Source: Pholiota molesta (lineage: Eukaryota > Basidiomycota > Agaricomycetes > Agaricales > Strophariaceae). Taken from it: DNA of 17,902 bases. Location of the stretch: contig JACGCK010000522.1 of NCBI GenBank assembly GCA_014925825.1, forward strand, positions 1 through 17,902, in the 5' to 3' direction. The notes under the pieces were generated by a model. It was not told where the DNA came from, did no database searches, and saw only the letters and a list, made by a program, of their open reading frames with translations. The position numbers and the translations under genes are program-made. Below, piece after piece: positions 1 through 8,984 of this stretch. Position 1 is the first letter of the stretch. Every line of letters begins with the position of its first letter.

Positions 1-634
1 GATTGAATAACTGATGGCCATCTGGTGAAAATCTAGGGACAAAGCCTTCGACGGTATGAGGAAATGGTAGGATGAGCTTCATGCCGGAGCTATTCTCTCC
101 AGCCTCGCGAATTACAGATGCGCCAACGAGGGCCTTTGCTTGCTTTTGGACAGCCGCACGTAGTGCAGCAGGCACTGTAGGTGTATCCTCTTTCTCAGCG
201 GAGGTTTGCTGATTGCCAGTGGTCTGGGCTTGTGCTTTGCTGGCAGCAGAGTCGGCCTCGAGAGCTTCAAGCCTCTGGAAGATGGCAGTGATAAGTTGAT
301 CCTTATCTGAGGTATGTTTCTGCAGCTTGCGCAGGTTTGCATCGAGGCTCATAAAACCATGGTTTAGCCGCTGGATATGGGCAAAGGAGGGATCAATTGG
401 TTGGAAAGAAGGCTCCAAGCCTGCTCCGAGTTGGTTGTTCATGTAACCATTCATGGCAGGGGATGGATTCGGTATAGCGGGGGATGGATTTGGATAGAAA
501 AGACCAGGATGCTGAGGAACGGGTATGGTACCCATATCAGGGGGCCGATAATCATCGGAGCTAGGGCCAGTACTGCTGCTAGAGGATTGGCTTGTATAGG
601 TAAACCTGCCATCGGTTCCACTGCTGGAATTCAT
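1..634 (-). CDS. Unknown Ser/Pro-rich protein, N-terminal 211 aa (partial, runs off left edge)
   Basis: An uninterrupted frame runs from an ATG at 634-632 to base 1 (211 codons plus one base) with no stop, so the gene continues outside the window. An in-frame TAG at 649-647 lies just upstream, which makes this ATG the first available start. Residues 1-85 are low complexity and rich in Ser, Pro, Gly and Asn, with a repeated 'NPSPA' (residues 49-60). Residues about 86-130 look helical or coiled-coil ('RLNHGFMSLDANLRKLQKHT' onward to 'FQRLEALEA'). Residues about 155-170 form a second helix ('ALRAAVQKQAKAL'). The C-terminal part visible here ('GFVPRFSPDG') looks globular. I do not recognise the family. 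The disordered start followed by a short coil could suit a regulatory or element-associated protein, but that is only inference. No intron is needed in the visible part. Confidence 0.6.
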   Translation of the reverse strand, partial: MNSSSGTDGRFTYTSQSSSSSTGPSSDDYRPPDMGTIPVPQHPGLFYPNPSPAIPNPSPAMNGYMNNQLGAGLEPSFQPIDPSFAHIQRLNHGFMSLDANLRKLQKHTSDKDQLITAIFQRLEALEADSAASKAQAQTTGNQQTSAEKEDTPTVPAALRAAVQKQAKALVGASVIREAGENSSGMKLILPFPHTVEGFVPRFSPDGHQLFN

Positions 635-1758
635 AGCAGGCAGCCACTAGAGTAGGGCAGACTGGTGATAATTTTCGTGTGTCCCAATCCAGTATGAATT
701 ACCTAATATAATTGGACCAAATATGGAATATTGACCCTCGAGAATTTAACGGGATTGTTGAGATTTATGAGCAATCATGCCAAAGGATAGGGTGGCACGG
801 TGATAAATCTATGAATTGGATTGATTGGCAAGCTAAATAATCTACATATGCTTGGGAATGGATGGATGAGAAATCTTTTAGGGATATCCGAACAAAATGT
901 GTGTAGGTGCCTGCAATAAGATTTGTGAGTGCGGAGATAAATCTTTTCGTCGGATTGATGGTGGATTATTGATGAATCCAGCGCAATCCGGCCAAAAGAT
1001 ATTTCGGGCGAAACACAGTGAATGTGCTCGACCCCAACGAGTTGCCGGCAACACGCACGTGATGCACTTGAATCCTCTAATTTAAATTAGCGCCCTCTAC
1101 GCTAGGTGAAGGAATCCTATAAGTACTGCTAAGATCCCATACAATGGTCGCAAGTTCATCACAATGTCATAAAATACCATAAAATGCTCGGAACACTTCT
1201 GACGTTTGCAAGGCAGTTCTACAATAGAATCCATTAGAATGCAAGTGATCATTACAAGGGTTTGTTGAGCTGGAATCCTATGCGAGGAATTTGAGAGTTA
1301 CAAGTCTTTGGAAAGCCTGCAAAAACATTACAAATAAATTCCATTGTATTCTGTTTTGTAGCCGTACAATCCCATGCAACACTATAAAATTGGATGAAAT
1401 GACTTTAGAAACAAGTCCAGAGGCAACCGATCAATGCACCCGAGACTTGAAATTGCGGCCGAAATTGCCTCGAAAGTACTGAGTAAGAAACTGAAGACTT
1501 CCGTATAATTGTAAAGGCAGTACTGACGCGATGTAAGGCGTTCCCGGTTCTCTGTACTTTCATTTCTATATATTCTTTATAGAGACACTCTAATTTGACA
1601 AACCGATATTAGACGACGTTGAGACGCCAACTGCGGTTCGACACAAGCGGTTGTGGACTTTATATAATATATACGCTTATTGCGTCCATATACATCTCAA
1701 TAGCTATCCACTACTACGAGTATAGGAAATGTTATAAACCAAATTATACGCTCCTCCT
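635..1758. other. Intergenic, AT-rich, no gene supported
   Basis: About 1.1 kb between the start of the partial Ser/Pro-rich gene and the 3' end of the first reductase gene. It should hold the promoter of the first and the 3' UTR and terminator of the second. The sequence is AT-rich with many short related words (for example 'cataaaataccataaaatg' near 1169) but no clear terminal repeats, coding bias or RNA gene. Small open frames at 897-1085 and 1291-1482 on the plus strand show no recognisable protein and are treated as chance. It may contain decayed repeat DNA. Confidence 0.4.
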
Positions 1759-3059
1759 TTAAGCCGTTTCCTGAGGATGAGCGACGAGTTTGAGTCCAGA
1801 CACTTGATCCGCCGCCAATCGATCGAGACCTGCAGGTATTCCTGCGAGGCCGTCCGGTAACACTTCAATATTGTTGGGCTAAAAAATGTTCGATTAATTC
1901 GTGTTTCTCACTAACCTATATCTTGCGCTCACCTTGATGAGGCCTTCCTCCAAAAACTTGTAAAGGTGGTCATGGTAAAGCGGCTCAAGCAGCGGAATAT
2001 TAGCTGGTCCCCTTAGCAATCCCTGCACTTGGACCACCGTCTTTAACGCTGTGGAAGTGATTTGAGCCGGCAGAACGACAGCGATCTTTCCCCCGTCCGC
2101 CAGGACGTCAAAGCCAGCCCGCTGGGTCTCGGCTGACGCGATTGAGTCATAGACGTATTTGAGTGGCTGGCCTTTGCTGAGCTTCTTGATCTCGGTGTTG
2201 AGGGTAGCGGTGTCGAGGTTCCTGTCCAGGACGTCAGTTACGCCGAGAGATTTGAGTCTTTCGGTGTGCTTCAGCGATGCGGTGGCTATGATTGGTGAGA
2301 AGCCAGATAAACGGGCCAGTTGTATCACTGAATGCATATTTCAGTCTCGCTGGAATAATTTTAGTCGCAATAATTAGGGTGCATACCTTGTTGTCCTATT
2401 GAACTTGCGCCTCCGAGGACCAGGATAGATGTTCCAGTGTACTTCCGCGCTTCAGGGTCGGCCACCGCAGAAGCGATGCCGAGTCCGTAAGGGTTCTTGT
2501 TGTGCAATCCAACATAGGCTGCGGTAAGCACTGAGGGGATGGTCGCAGCTTCATCGTACGTTATATTGGACGGTATCTTAAAGGAACCATGAGATCTGAG
2601 ATAATCAAAAAAAAAGAGATGCATTCTTGACGTACCTTTGCAGTGGTAGATGCGAGTGAGATGATATACTGTTGGAAGCTTCCACGAATACTGTCGACGT
2701 GGGTCTGACCAAACCTAAACGAATGTTGGGTATCAATTTTTTTGACTTCGCAAACGAATCTAGCAGAGAACATACACTCGGTCGCCAACCTTGAAGTCCG
2801 TCACCCCTTCACCAATCTCCCCCACTTCCCCAGCGATGTCGTGTCCAAGAACGACAGGGTATTTATCAAAGGGATATATGTCCATAAATATGCCGAACTT
2901 GGGTATCTTCGAATCCAGCGGATTGAGTGTTGTCGCGTGAATCTTGATGAGGATTTCTCCTGCCTGTGGCTTTTGAACTGGAACATCGCCTACGAAGAAT
3001 GATGTGGTTTCCTTTTTCTGCAGGAGAAGTGCTTTAGCGGTGGTAGGCACGTTAGACAT
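1759..3059 (-). CDS. Zinc-independent medium-chain dehydrogenase/reductase (quinone oxidoreductase / trans-enoyl reductase-like), copy 1
   Basis: Predicted exons (minus strand): 3059-2776, 2714-2636, 2576-2387, 2327-1933, 1878-1759. The introns are 61, 59, 59 and 54 nt, and the product is 355 aa. The N-terminal half is a GroES-like fold: 'HATTLNPLDSKIP' (41-53), 'VVLGHDIAGEV' (69-79) and 'VGDRVFG' (91-97). The C-terminal half is a Rossmann fold with the nucleotide loop 'LGGASSIGQQ' (175-184), followed by 'LARLSGFSPIIATAS'. The Cys ligands of zinc alcohol dehydrogenases are absent, as in NADPH-dependent quinone oxidoreductases and trans-acting enoyl reductases, so it probably reduces an activated double bond or a quinone using NADPH; the substrate is unknown. 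The splice pattern is confirmed by the paralogue at 7631-8933. Oddity: the family's 'NPxDWK' reads 'NPLDSK' here, so Trp is replaced by Ser. No polyketide or fatty acid synthase lies nearby. Confidence 0.88.
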
Positions 3060-3100
3060 CTTGTTGAGGATTTATTCTGGATTCATGAGCTCAACGCTGC

Positions 3101-3142
3101 ATTTATAGGATGACAGGCGTTGCATACGAAGTAGTATTTATA
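3101..3142 (-). promoter_or_regulatory. TATA-like boxes of reductase copy 1
   Basis: On the minus strand TATAAAT occurs at 3107-3101 and again at 3142-3136, about 42 and 77 nt upstream of the ATG. The farther one would leave a more usual 5' UTR of around 45 nt. The nearer one aligns with the single TATAAAG box of copy 2. Placement is by motif only. Confidence 0.4.
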
Positions 3143-3169
3143 ACTCTATTGCCAATTTAATACTCTAGC

Positions 3170-3196
3170 CAACGGATGGCGCCATAGATGCATACC
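3170..3196 (-). promoter_or_regulatory. Conserved 27-bp upstream block, copy 1
   Basis: This block, with core 'caacggatggcgc', is 111 bp upstream of the copy 1 start codon. It matches 9052-9078 upstream of copy 2 at 25 of 27 bases, within flanks that have diverged much more. It is a candidate shared activator site. The factor is unknown. Confidence 0.4.
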
Positions 3197-3354
3197 TCTA
3201 AGCATTACTAAGGCTTTCAAGTTCGATTGGTGAGGCTACAGCAATTATTTCATGTGTATGGGTAGTTGATAGGCGATCAGGATCTTTCGTGGTCTACTTT
3301 AATAACAGGCTACCCGGGTTCGATTCAAGGTAACCGAAACCATCAGCTCTGCAT

Positions 3355-3372
3355 TAGGGTGTTTCACGGTAG
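3355..3372 (+). repeat. Left terminal inverted repeat of the 3355-4490 element
   Basis: 18 bp, pairs perfectly with 4473-4490. The similarity continues inward more loosely as GCCAACTTTTGCCCGACTTT against GACAACTTTACCCCGACTT on the opposite strand of the right end. Confidence 0.8.
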
Positions 3373-3459
3373 CCAACTTTTGCCCGACTTTTGCCCGACT
3401 TTTCTCTCCGATTTAAAAGTTAGTTGGGGCATAAGTTGACACTTTATTGCAACTTTACT

Positions 3460-3470
3460 GTGAAACACCC
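3460..3470 (-). repeat. Internal inverted copy of the element terminus
   Basis: GTGAAACACCC repeats the outermost 11 bases of the right end. With the left end at 3357-3367 it encloses a segment of about 114 bp bounded by inverted repeats. This suggests a nested or rearranged smaller copy inside the larger element. Confidence 0.6.
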
Positions 3471-3820
3471 GGGGTGGCTCCCCAACTTCTCAAACTAAAA
3501 GTTGGAGCTTATTTCACGTAGGTATAAATATGATGCCCTGAGATTTGGATTTGCTTTCCTTCCCCCCACTCCTATGGTCCACCCACTTGCTGCCATATTC
3601 AAACTCCGGGACTGGGACCGCTTCACTCAACGATAAGATGACCTCCGAGCACGAGAAGTTGAAGGAAGGGATGGGACGCGAGAGAGAGAGATGGCATAGG
3701 CGCGCAGAGGAATCACAGAACGACGCAGACAGACGCATATGAATATGAGCAAAATGAGTATTATTAGTTGATTATTAGCCCGTATAAAAGTGTTTCTACC
3801 ACAGACCAACGCAGCGTACC

Positions 3821-3857
3821 CATACGGGCTCAGATAGAAAACATATGGGCTCAGATA
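3821..3857 (+). repeat. Short direct repeat, 16 bp twice
   Basis: catacgggctcagata (3821-3836) and catatgggctcagata (3842-3857) differ at one base, with five bases between them. They lie in the unexplained middle of the inverted-repeat element. Confidence 0.6.
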
Positions 3858-4368
3858 ATAAAAATAACGCCGCAGCGCTACAAATGAAAAAACGGCAAAA
3901 AAAAATGCTGGATGTTGCGGCTAGCTGCGTTTCTCATAATTTGCATAAGGTCGCAGGAATCCTCATATGGTCCTCATCTTAGCGCAGGTTTCCGCGGTGT
4001 TGGTTTTCACTGGGGATGAGGGACCAAGTCCATTTGGGATTTTTCCTCCAGCCGATGTTAGATTGACGAGGTGCAGAGGGGTAGCATGGAGTCAGACTAT
4101 TCAGTAAAATTTCCGCATGTCTTGACCAAAATTTTTATTTGAAAAAACCCGAGAGCAAAGGAATAAACTAAACCATGTACTGTAACATACTACTATGACA
4201 GTCAGACATAATGCGAGCACAGACGGTGTTCCAACTGAGTGTAAGTTGCAAGTTCTAGTTGACTGATACGGAAACCTCAGTAAGAAACTTAAAGTTACAG
4301 ATTTCACTACGGACAAGTCAAGTGGAAAATCGGACAGGCAAAGTCGGGACCTAAATAGGTCGGGCTGG

Positions 4369-4392
4369 AAATCGTGCTCTCGAGCACGATTT
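4369..4392. repeat. Perfect 10-bp hairpin inside the element
   Basis: AAATCGTGCT and AGCACGATTT are exact reverse complements around the four bases CTCG. The hairpin sits in the right subterminal region about 100 bp from the end. It could fold on single-stranded DNA or RNA. Function is unknown. Confidence 0.65.
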
Positions 4393-4472
4393 ACAAAGTT
4401 GGGCCAACTTATGCGTTCCCACGGGGTAAAAGTCGGGCTCAAAAGTTGGGCTGGAAGTCGGGGTAAAGTTGT

Positions 4473-4490
4473 CTACCGTGAAACACCCTA
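4473..4490 (-). repeat. Right terminal inverted repeat of the 3355-4490 element
   Basis: CTACCGTGAAACACCCTA, the exact reverse complement of the left terminus. The next bases (ttgcc) differ from the left flank, so only TA is shared outside the element. Confidence 0.8.
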
Positions 4491-5302
4491 TTGCCTGTCT
4501 TGGAAATATTTCACCTTGTCGTTGGTCAATCGCTGTTACTCAGGGCCGGCTGAGCTTACTTGCTGCTGCGCACAGTGCGCGGCCATACTAAGCATAATTT
4601 GTCTGTACGTTTTATTCAGATTTAGAGAGTATGTAACGATATTTGAAATAAAAGAAAATGCTAATACAATAGGCGCCGGCACGATGAAATGGCTATCTAG
4701 TTAGAGGTAATATTTTAAATATTCTCCTTCAGTTTAGCTCAACTCCTACTTTCTTCTTCTTCTTTTTTGGAGTCAAACTGCTCGATCTTGGTAAATCTTA
4801 CCAATTTTATAAGCAGAAGACGCTTACTCATAATGTACACGCTCAGACAATCGATATTGGCTGACGCCTTGAGCGCTTCACCACAGTTGCCGTCACAAAT
4901 TGTAAGGCGGGCGGTCTGCGAGACTCTCGTGGGTATCCCATTGTTTTTTGGGGGACCCATGTTGGGCCCCACCACTGCCGCTGTGCCACAACACCTGCCG
5001 GCGCCATGACCGATGACTGACAATACTGCTGTGCCAGCCTGCGCTTACTGCACGCCTTTCGCTTCAACGCCACTTATCGACGACTGCCACTATGCACTAC
5101 CCAGCCTATTGATGGGTGAACCATTGTGAACCTAATATGCTATAATGTATATTTCCTTCTCGTTCAACCAACGGCCAAGTCACTCATGCGCTTTTCCACA
5201 TCTCAGCGAAAGTCAAGGGAAGGATCCTCCTCCACTGGTTGCCAGACGACTGCCCACGCTCGATATTTTACTTCAATTTACTACATCATACTCATATCCT
5301 GG
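4491..5302. other. Intergenic between element and F-box gene, no gene supported
   Basis: About 0.8 kb. It should contain the 3' UTR of the F-box gene at its right end. Overlapping frames at 4739-5023 (minus), 4767-5009 (plus) and 4843-5073 (minus) compete over the same bases, and none shows a recognisable motif or a clear intron-exon solution. A T-rich run lies at about 4747-4768. Confidence 0.4.
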
Positions 5303-7255
5303 TCACTGGTAAAAACTAGATGCCATTCCATCTATAATCCCCTCCGCTGGTGAGAAGCGATCAGAAACGTTCACGGGGGGATATAACAGATGTAGTGCGA
5401 GGCCGTCCTTCATCAAAGAAGGGATTTCCTCAAATACCGACCGAGTCTCTCCCCTGCAGAACACTGCAGAAAAGTGCTTAAACTTGATATAGGGAGCACT
5501 ATGGGCAATTTCGACTCCTGCCTGAGCACCGGAAATGGTAGAATTTGCAATAGAATCGTCGTGGCCGCGACCTAGACTTTGGCGTAGCTTGAGGCATTCG
5601 AGTAATGCTTCGTCCGTGAAGAATACGGGTGTAATGGAATCGAAGCTCTCCAGCTCGGGAAGCAAAACACAGGAATAACCATCAGCAACCTCCTCGTCTG
5701 TCTGCGCCTTCTCTTTCTGTGACTGTGCATCTCTTTCCGTATTCAAATTCGCCACACCTAGTCGCTTGCCTACCAACATACCGAGGAAGACATCATCAAA
5801 ATGCGGCGTGCCTTGGTCATAACGTTCCCAAGGATTAGGCGATCCCGACCTGTTTCCTAGCCTGTTTGTGAGGCGCTTGAGCCTATGTGCGGCCTTCAAT
5901 AGCGAGAAGAAGTCCTCGCGGGAGAACATGGCCGCATTGGTCGTAAACTCGACAAGAGTTCCGCTGATACGTCTGACGAGCGCGATGAGCTCGCTGGCGG
6001 GCTTCGCCTGTGTAGTGGTGTAATACTCGAGCGTCGTCAGCCGTGGCACGTCCAGCATCGCGAAGAATGATGAGATATCCGATCCGCCACTGTTGTGTAA
6101 AGACAACTCGGTGAGGTTGGAAAGTAGGATTGGGTTTCTGCATATAGGTTGCGATGGCTCCGCGACGGCGCCTGGCTGTCCGGGAAGGGGAGGCGCCAAC
6201 GGAAACGGCTGCTGGTATGATATCTCCAGCTTCGCTGAAACGAGCTTAGGGCACTTCGCGAGAAGCGCTGCGACGTTGGCGAGACTCTTATTCTCCCTAT
6301 CCACCCAGCCAGTGGGTACGCCGGTAAGCGAAAGATCAGTTAACTGCTGCCAGCGGAGCGGTAGCATATTGATATCCTGGCTGAGGTTAACGAACGACAC
6401 GCGGCGGAGGCGAGGGGCGCTGAGGAAAGATGTCTTCGCCCAGTTTAATGTCGGCGGAGAGGAAGGATCAACTGGCTGCTGGGGAAAGTGGCTAGTCATG
6501 TTGATAACGAGCTCTTCGAGCGCAGGGACATCTTCCGCTGTGAGTGCAGCGACAGATATGAGGTACTCTGCGGAGGTTATGAATGTTATCGAGCGCCAGC
6601 GTTTGGAATGGGATATGATGGTGTGGAGAAACTCCTCGAAATTGATGTTTACCACGCCATAATTTGGATGCTGCATATCGTACAACGAGACGCTCAATCT
6701 GCATGCACCAGAGCGCGCTAGCCATTCCTTCATTGCCCTAGTCCGCTTCCACAGTGTGTCCATCAATGACGTTTGGTACACCTCTCGCTCTAAATCTGAC
6801 CTGAAAAACATATCTTCGTTCATGGGCTGGGGCACGGGTAAGTGAAAAGAGGCCCAGAGCACTGGAGTAGCAAGCGCGACGGCGCGCCAGGCACTACACA
6901 CGTGTGTCAATACCGCAGGTGCCACCTTGTAGCTGATGATCGCGTTGTGCTCCGTCGGAAGGCAGTGGTAGAAAACCTCACGGAGGAGGTCGACGGGCAG
7001 CCTGCGCATGGGTGATGCAAGCGCTCGATAGTCGGCCACCAGTCGCTTGAGCTTCGCGTGCTTTTCGTCAATCGCGTCGTATTCAGCCGCCTTCCGAGCC
7101 ATTTCGACTTCCAGCTCCGAAAGTCTGACAGATGGCTCTACGAGGAGGTTATGGATCTCCAAGAATTCGTCGTCGGTGGGTGTATAGTTCGTCCCGAAGT
7201 GGGATGCGAGGGAGGACACGACTTTGTAATCTTGTTGTTTCTCGTTAAGTTCCAT
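5303..7255 (-). CDS. F-box-like protein, Agaricomycete type, 650 aa
   Basis: A single uninterrupted 650-codon frame. Residues about 40-80 form a charged coiled coil ('LSELEVEMARKAAEYD' and following). It leads directly into an F-box-like motif at 81-134: 'SPMRRLPVDLLREVFYHCLP', then 'VAPAVLTHVCSAWRAVALAT' and 'PVLWASFHL'. This coil plus F-box arrangement is the common mushroom F-box architecture. The rest (about 140-640) has repeated Leu-rich stretches ('NLTELSLHNSGG', 'VPRLTTLEYY', 'AHRLKRLTNRLG') that resemble irregular leucine-rich repeats. The known family role is to bind Skp1 through the F-box and present substrates to an SCF ubiquitin ligase; the target cannot be told. The ATG at 7255 is the first in frame. 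The gene lies between the two reductase copies on the same strand, but a functional link is not implied. Confidence 0.88.
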   Translation of the reverse strand: MELNEKQQDYKVVSSLASHFGTNYTPTDDEFLEIHNLLVEPSVRLSELEVEMARKAAEYDAIDEKHAKLKRLVADYRALASPMRRLPVDLLREVFYHCLPTEHNAIISYKVAPAVLTHVCSAWRAVALATPVLWASFHLPVPQPMNEDMFFRSDLEREVYQTSLMDTLWKRTRAMKEWLARSGACRLSVSLYDMQHPNYGVVNINFEEFLHTIISHSKRWRSITFITSAEYLISVAALTAEDVPALEELVINMTSHFPQQPVDPSSPPTLNWAKTSFLSAPRLRRVSFVNLSQDINMLPLRWQQLTDLSLTGVPTGWVDRENKSLANVAALLAKCPKLVSAKLEISYQQPFPLAPPLPGQPGAVAEPSQPICRNPILLSNLTELSLHNSGGSDISSFFAMLDVPRLTTLEYYTTTQAKPASELIALVRRISGTLVEFTTNAAMFSREDFFSLLKAAHRLKRLTNRLGNRSGSPNPWERYDQGTPHFDDVFLGMLVGKRLGVANLNTERDAQSQKEKAQTDEEVADGYSCVLLPELESFDSITPVFFTDEALLECLKLRQSLGRGHDDSIANSTISGAQAGVEIAHSAPYIKFKHFSAVFCRGETRSVFEEIPSLMKDGLALHLLYPPVNVSDRFSPAEGIIDGMASSFYQ

Positions 7256-7630
7256 GTTGAAGTATTATTGGTTATCCACTATAGTGCTTTGAGCACGATA
7301 TCCGAATCCTTTTGTTCAATTTGAATTGATGCGAGCTGAGCGCTGAAGGTGCAACTTGTGATGTCCCCAAAGTCAGAAAGGAAGGAAACAAGAATGCCGC
7401 CGATAGCTAAGATCAGATTTAGCGAGACTGATGAATCACCAGTCACTAGTCACCCTGATTCGGTTCACTTATTCGGTAATGTTATATTAAGCCCTAAGCT
7501 CGACATTACTCCGCTCAGGCTAACACTTTTACTGTATGTAAGAATATTCAATGCAATGAAAAAAGAGGCGATATGAAAATATCCTCAAATTTCATAATCT
7601 GTCTATATGCTTGACCATGGTACCACATAT
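7256..7630. other. Intergenic between F-box start and reductase copy 2
   Basis: 375 bp holding the F-box promoter and the 3' UTR of copy 2. A small inverted repeat, agtgctttgagcac (about 7281-7294), lies some 27 bp upstream of the F-box ATG. The plus-strand frame 7349-7576 has no recognisable features. This stretch is not visibly related to the sequence downstream of copy 1, so the shared region of the duplication seems to end near the stop codon. Confidence 0.4.
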
Positions 7631-8933
7631 CTACACAATTGTTTCTTGAGGATGAGCGACGAGTTTGAGTCCGGAGACTTGATCGGCTTCCAATCGGTCG
7701 AGACCTGCTGGTATTCCTGCAAGACCATTCGGTAAAACTTCAACATTGTTGGGCTACAAAGTCTCCAAATTAGCTTATGTTGCCCGTGAACCTAAATCAT
7801 GAGCTCACCTTAATAGCGCCGTCTTTCACAAGGTTATAGAGGTGGTCATGGTAAAGCGTCTCAAGCAGCGAAATATTCGGCGACTCCCTTAGTATTCCCA
7901 GCACATGGACCACCGTCCTCGACGCAGTGGGCGTGACAGCAGGCGCAAGAAGGACGGCGATCTGCCCTCCGTCCGCCAGGAGACCGAGGCCCGCCTGCTG
8001 CGTCTCGGGCGACGAGATCGCGTCGTAGACGTATTTGAGCGGCTGGCCTTTGCTGAGCTTCTTGACCTCGGCGCTGAGCGCGGCGGCGTCGATGTGCCTG
8101 TCCAGGACGTCGGTTGCGCCAAGAGATTTGAGCCACTCGGTGTGCTTCAGTGATGCGGTGGTGATGATGGGCGAGAAGCCAGATAAGCGGGCTAGTTGTA
8201 ACACTACATGTATGATTTAGTTTTGCTGATTTTATTGTAGGAGGAAGCCTGCATACCTGCTTGTCCTGCCGAGCTTGCACCTCCGAAAACAAGAATGGGG
8301 ATTCCAGAGTACTTCCGCGCACCCTCTGAATCTAACAGAGGAGAAGCGATACCGAGTCCGTAGGGGTTCTGATTGTACAACCCAACATAGGCTGCGGAAA
8401 GCACCGTAGGGATGGTCGCCGCTTCATCGTACGTTATACTGGACGGTATCTAACAAGAACTATGAGATTCGAAATGACCAGATAAAGAGAGGTGTTTTTG
8501 ACGTACCTTTGCAGTGGTAGATGCGAGTGCAATGATATACTGTTGGAAGGTTCCACGAGTGCCTTCAAAGTGTCCCTGTCCAAACCTAAGGGTATGTTTA
8601 CAGTTAGGTATCCAAAATTCCCCGCGAACGAATATAGCAAAGAACGTACACTCGGTCGCCAACCTTGAAGTCCGTCACCCCTTCACCAAGATCCACCACT
8701 TCCCCAGCTATGTCGTTTCCGAGAATGACAGGGGATTTATCCAACGGAAATTTGTCCAAGAATACGCCGTACTTGGGTATCTTCCAATCAATTGGATTGA
8801 GTGTTGTCGCGTGAATCTTGATGAGGATCTCTCCTGGCTGTGGCTTGTGAACTGGGACGTCGCCTATGAAGAATGATGTGGTTTCTTTTTTCTGCAGGAG
8901 AAGTGCTTTGGCGGTAGTAGGAACGTTAGACAT
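7631..8933 (-). CDS. Zinc-independent medium-chain dehydrogenase/reductase (quinone oxidoreductase / trans-enoyl reductase-like), copy 2
   Basis: Predicted exons (minus strand): 8933-8650, 8585-8507, 8449-8257, 8203-7809, 7753-7631. The introns are 64, 57, 53 and 55 nt, and the product is 357 aa. Intron positions and phases equal those of copy 1. Exons 1, 2 and 4 have identical lengths; exons 3 and 5 are each 3 nt longer. By hand count 17 of the first 95 residues differ between copies. Motifs: 'NPIDWKIPKYG' (46-56, the family 'NPxDWK' intact), 'VILGNDIAGEV' (His of copy 1's 'GHD' is Asn here), 'VGDRVFGQGHF', nucleotide loop 'FGGASSAGQAV' (176-186) and a C-terminus 'LKLVAHPQETIV'. It is probably NADPH-dependent reduction of a quinone or an activated alkene, in the cytosol (no signal peptide). 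Both copies remain open through every exon, so both look functional. Exon 4 is more GC-rich than in copy 1. Confidence 0.88.
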
Positions 8934-8984
8934 CTTGTCGAGGATTCTTTATTCTGCTACCAAAGGAAGCCCTAATGTCGCCGC

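Larger units (their letters stand above)
3355..4490. mobile_element. TA-flanked terminal-inverted-repeat element without transposase (MITE-like)
   Basis: The left end reads TAGGGTGTTTCACGGTAG (3355-3372) and the right end (4473-4490) is its exact reverse complement. The matching arms include TA at each edge, consistent with a TA target-site duplication as made by Tc1/mariner-type transposases. Inside both ends are iterated subterminal words of the form CCC(A/G)ACTTTT, and the word 'gcataagttg' appears in both arms in inverted orientation. The element is 1136 bp and holds no transposase frame, so it would be non-autonomous. It lies about 0.3 kb upstream of reductase copy 1 and 0.8 kb downstream of the F-box gene. 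The middle (about 3530-4100) is unrelated to the ends and may be captured or filler DNA. The superfamily is inferred from the TA flank only. Confidence 0.72.

Noticed and set aside
3311..3330. tRNA-like B-box (GGTTCGATTC) with a loose A-box about 50 bp upstream
   Set aside because: The T-stem pairs at only three of five positions and no acceptor stem or anticodon arm can be formed, so it is not a tRNA gene. A decayed SINE is possible but unsupported.
4739..5073. Competing small frames on both strands
   Set aside because: They overlap one another, show no family motif and no consistent splice solution.
6093..6662. 189-codon plus-strand frame inside the F-box gene
   Set aside because: It is antisense to a full-length 650-aa coding frame with recognisable domains and has no motif of its own.
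7861..8322. Alternative frames over exon 4 of reductase copy 2
   Set aside because: They are shadows of the GC-rich exon, whose frame is confirmed by the paralogue.
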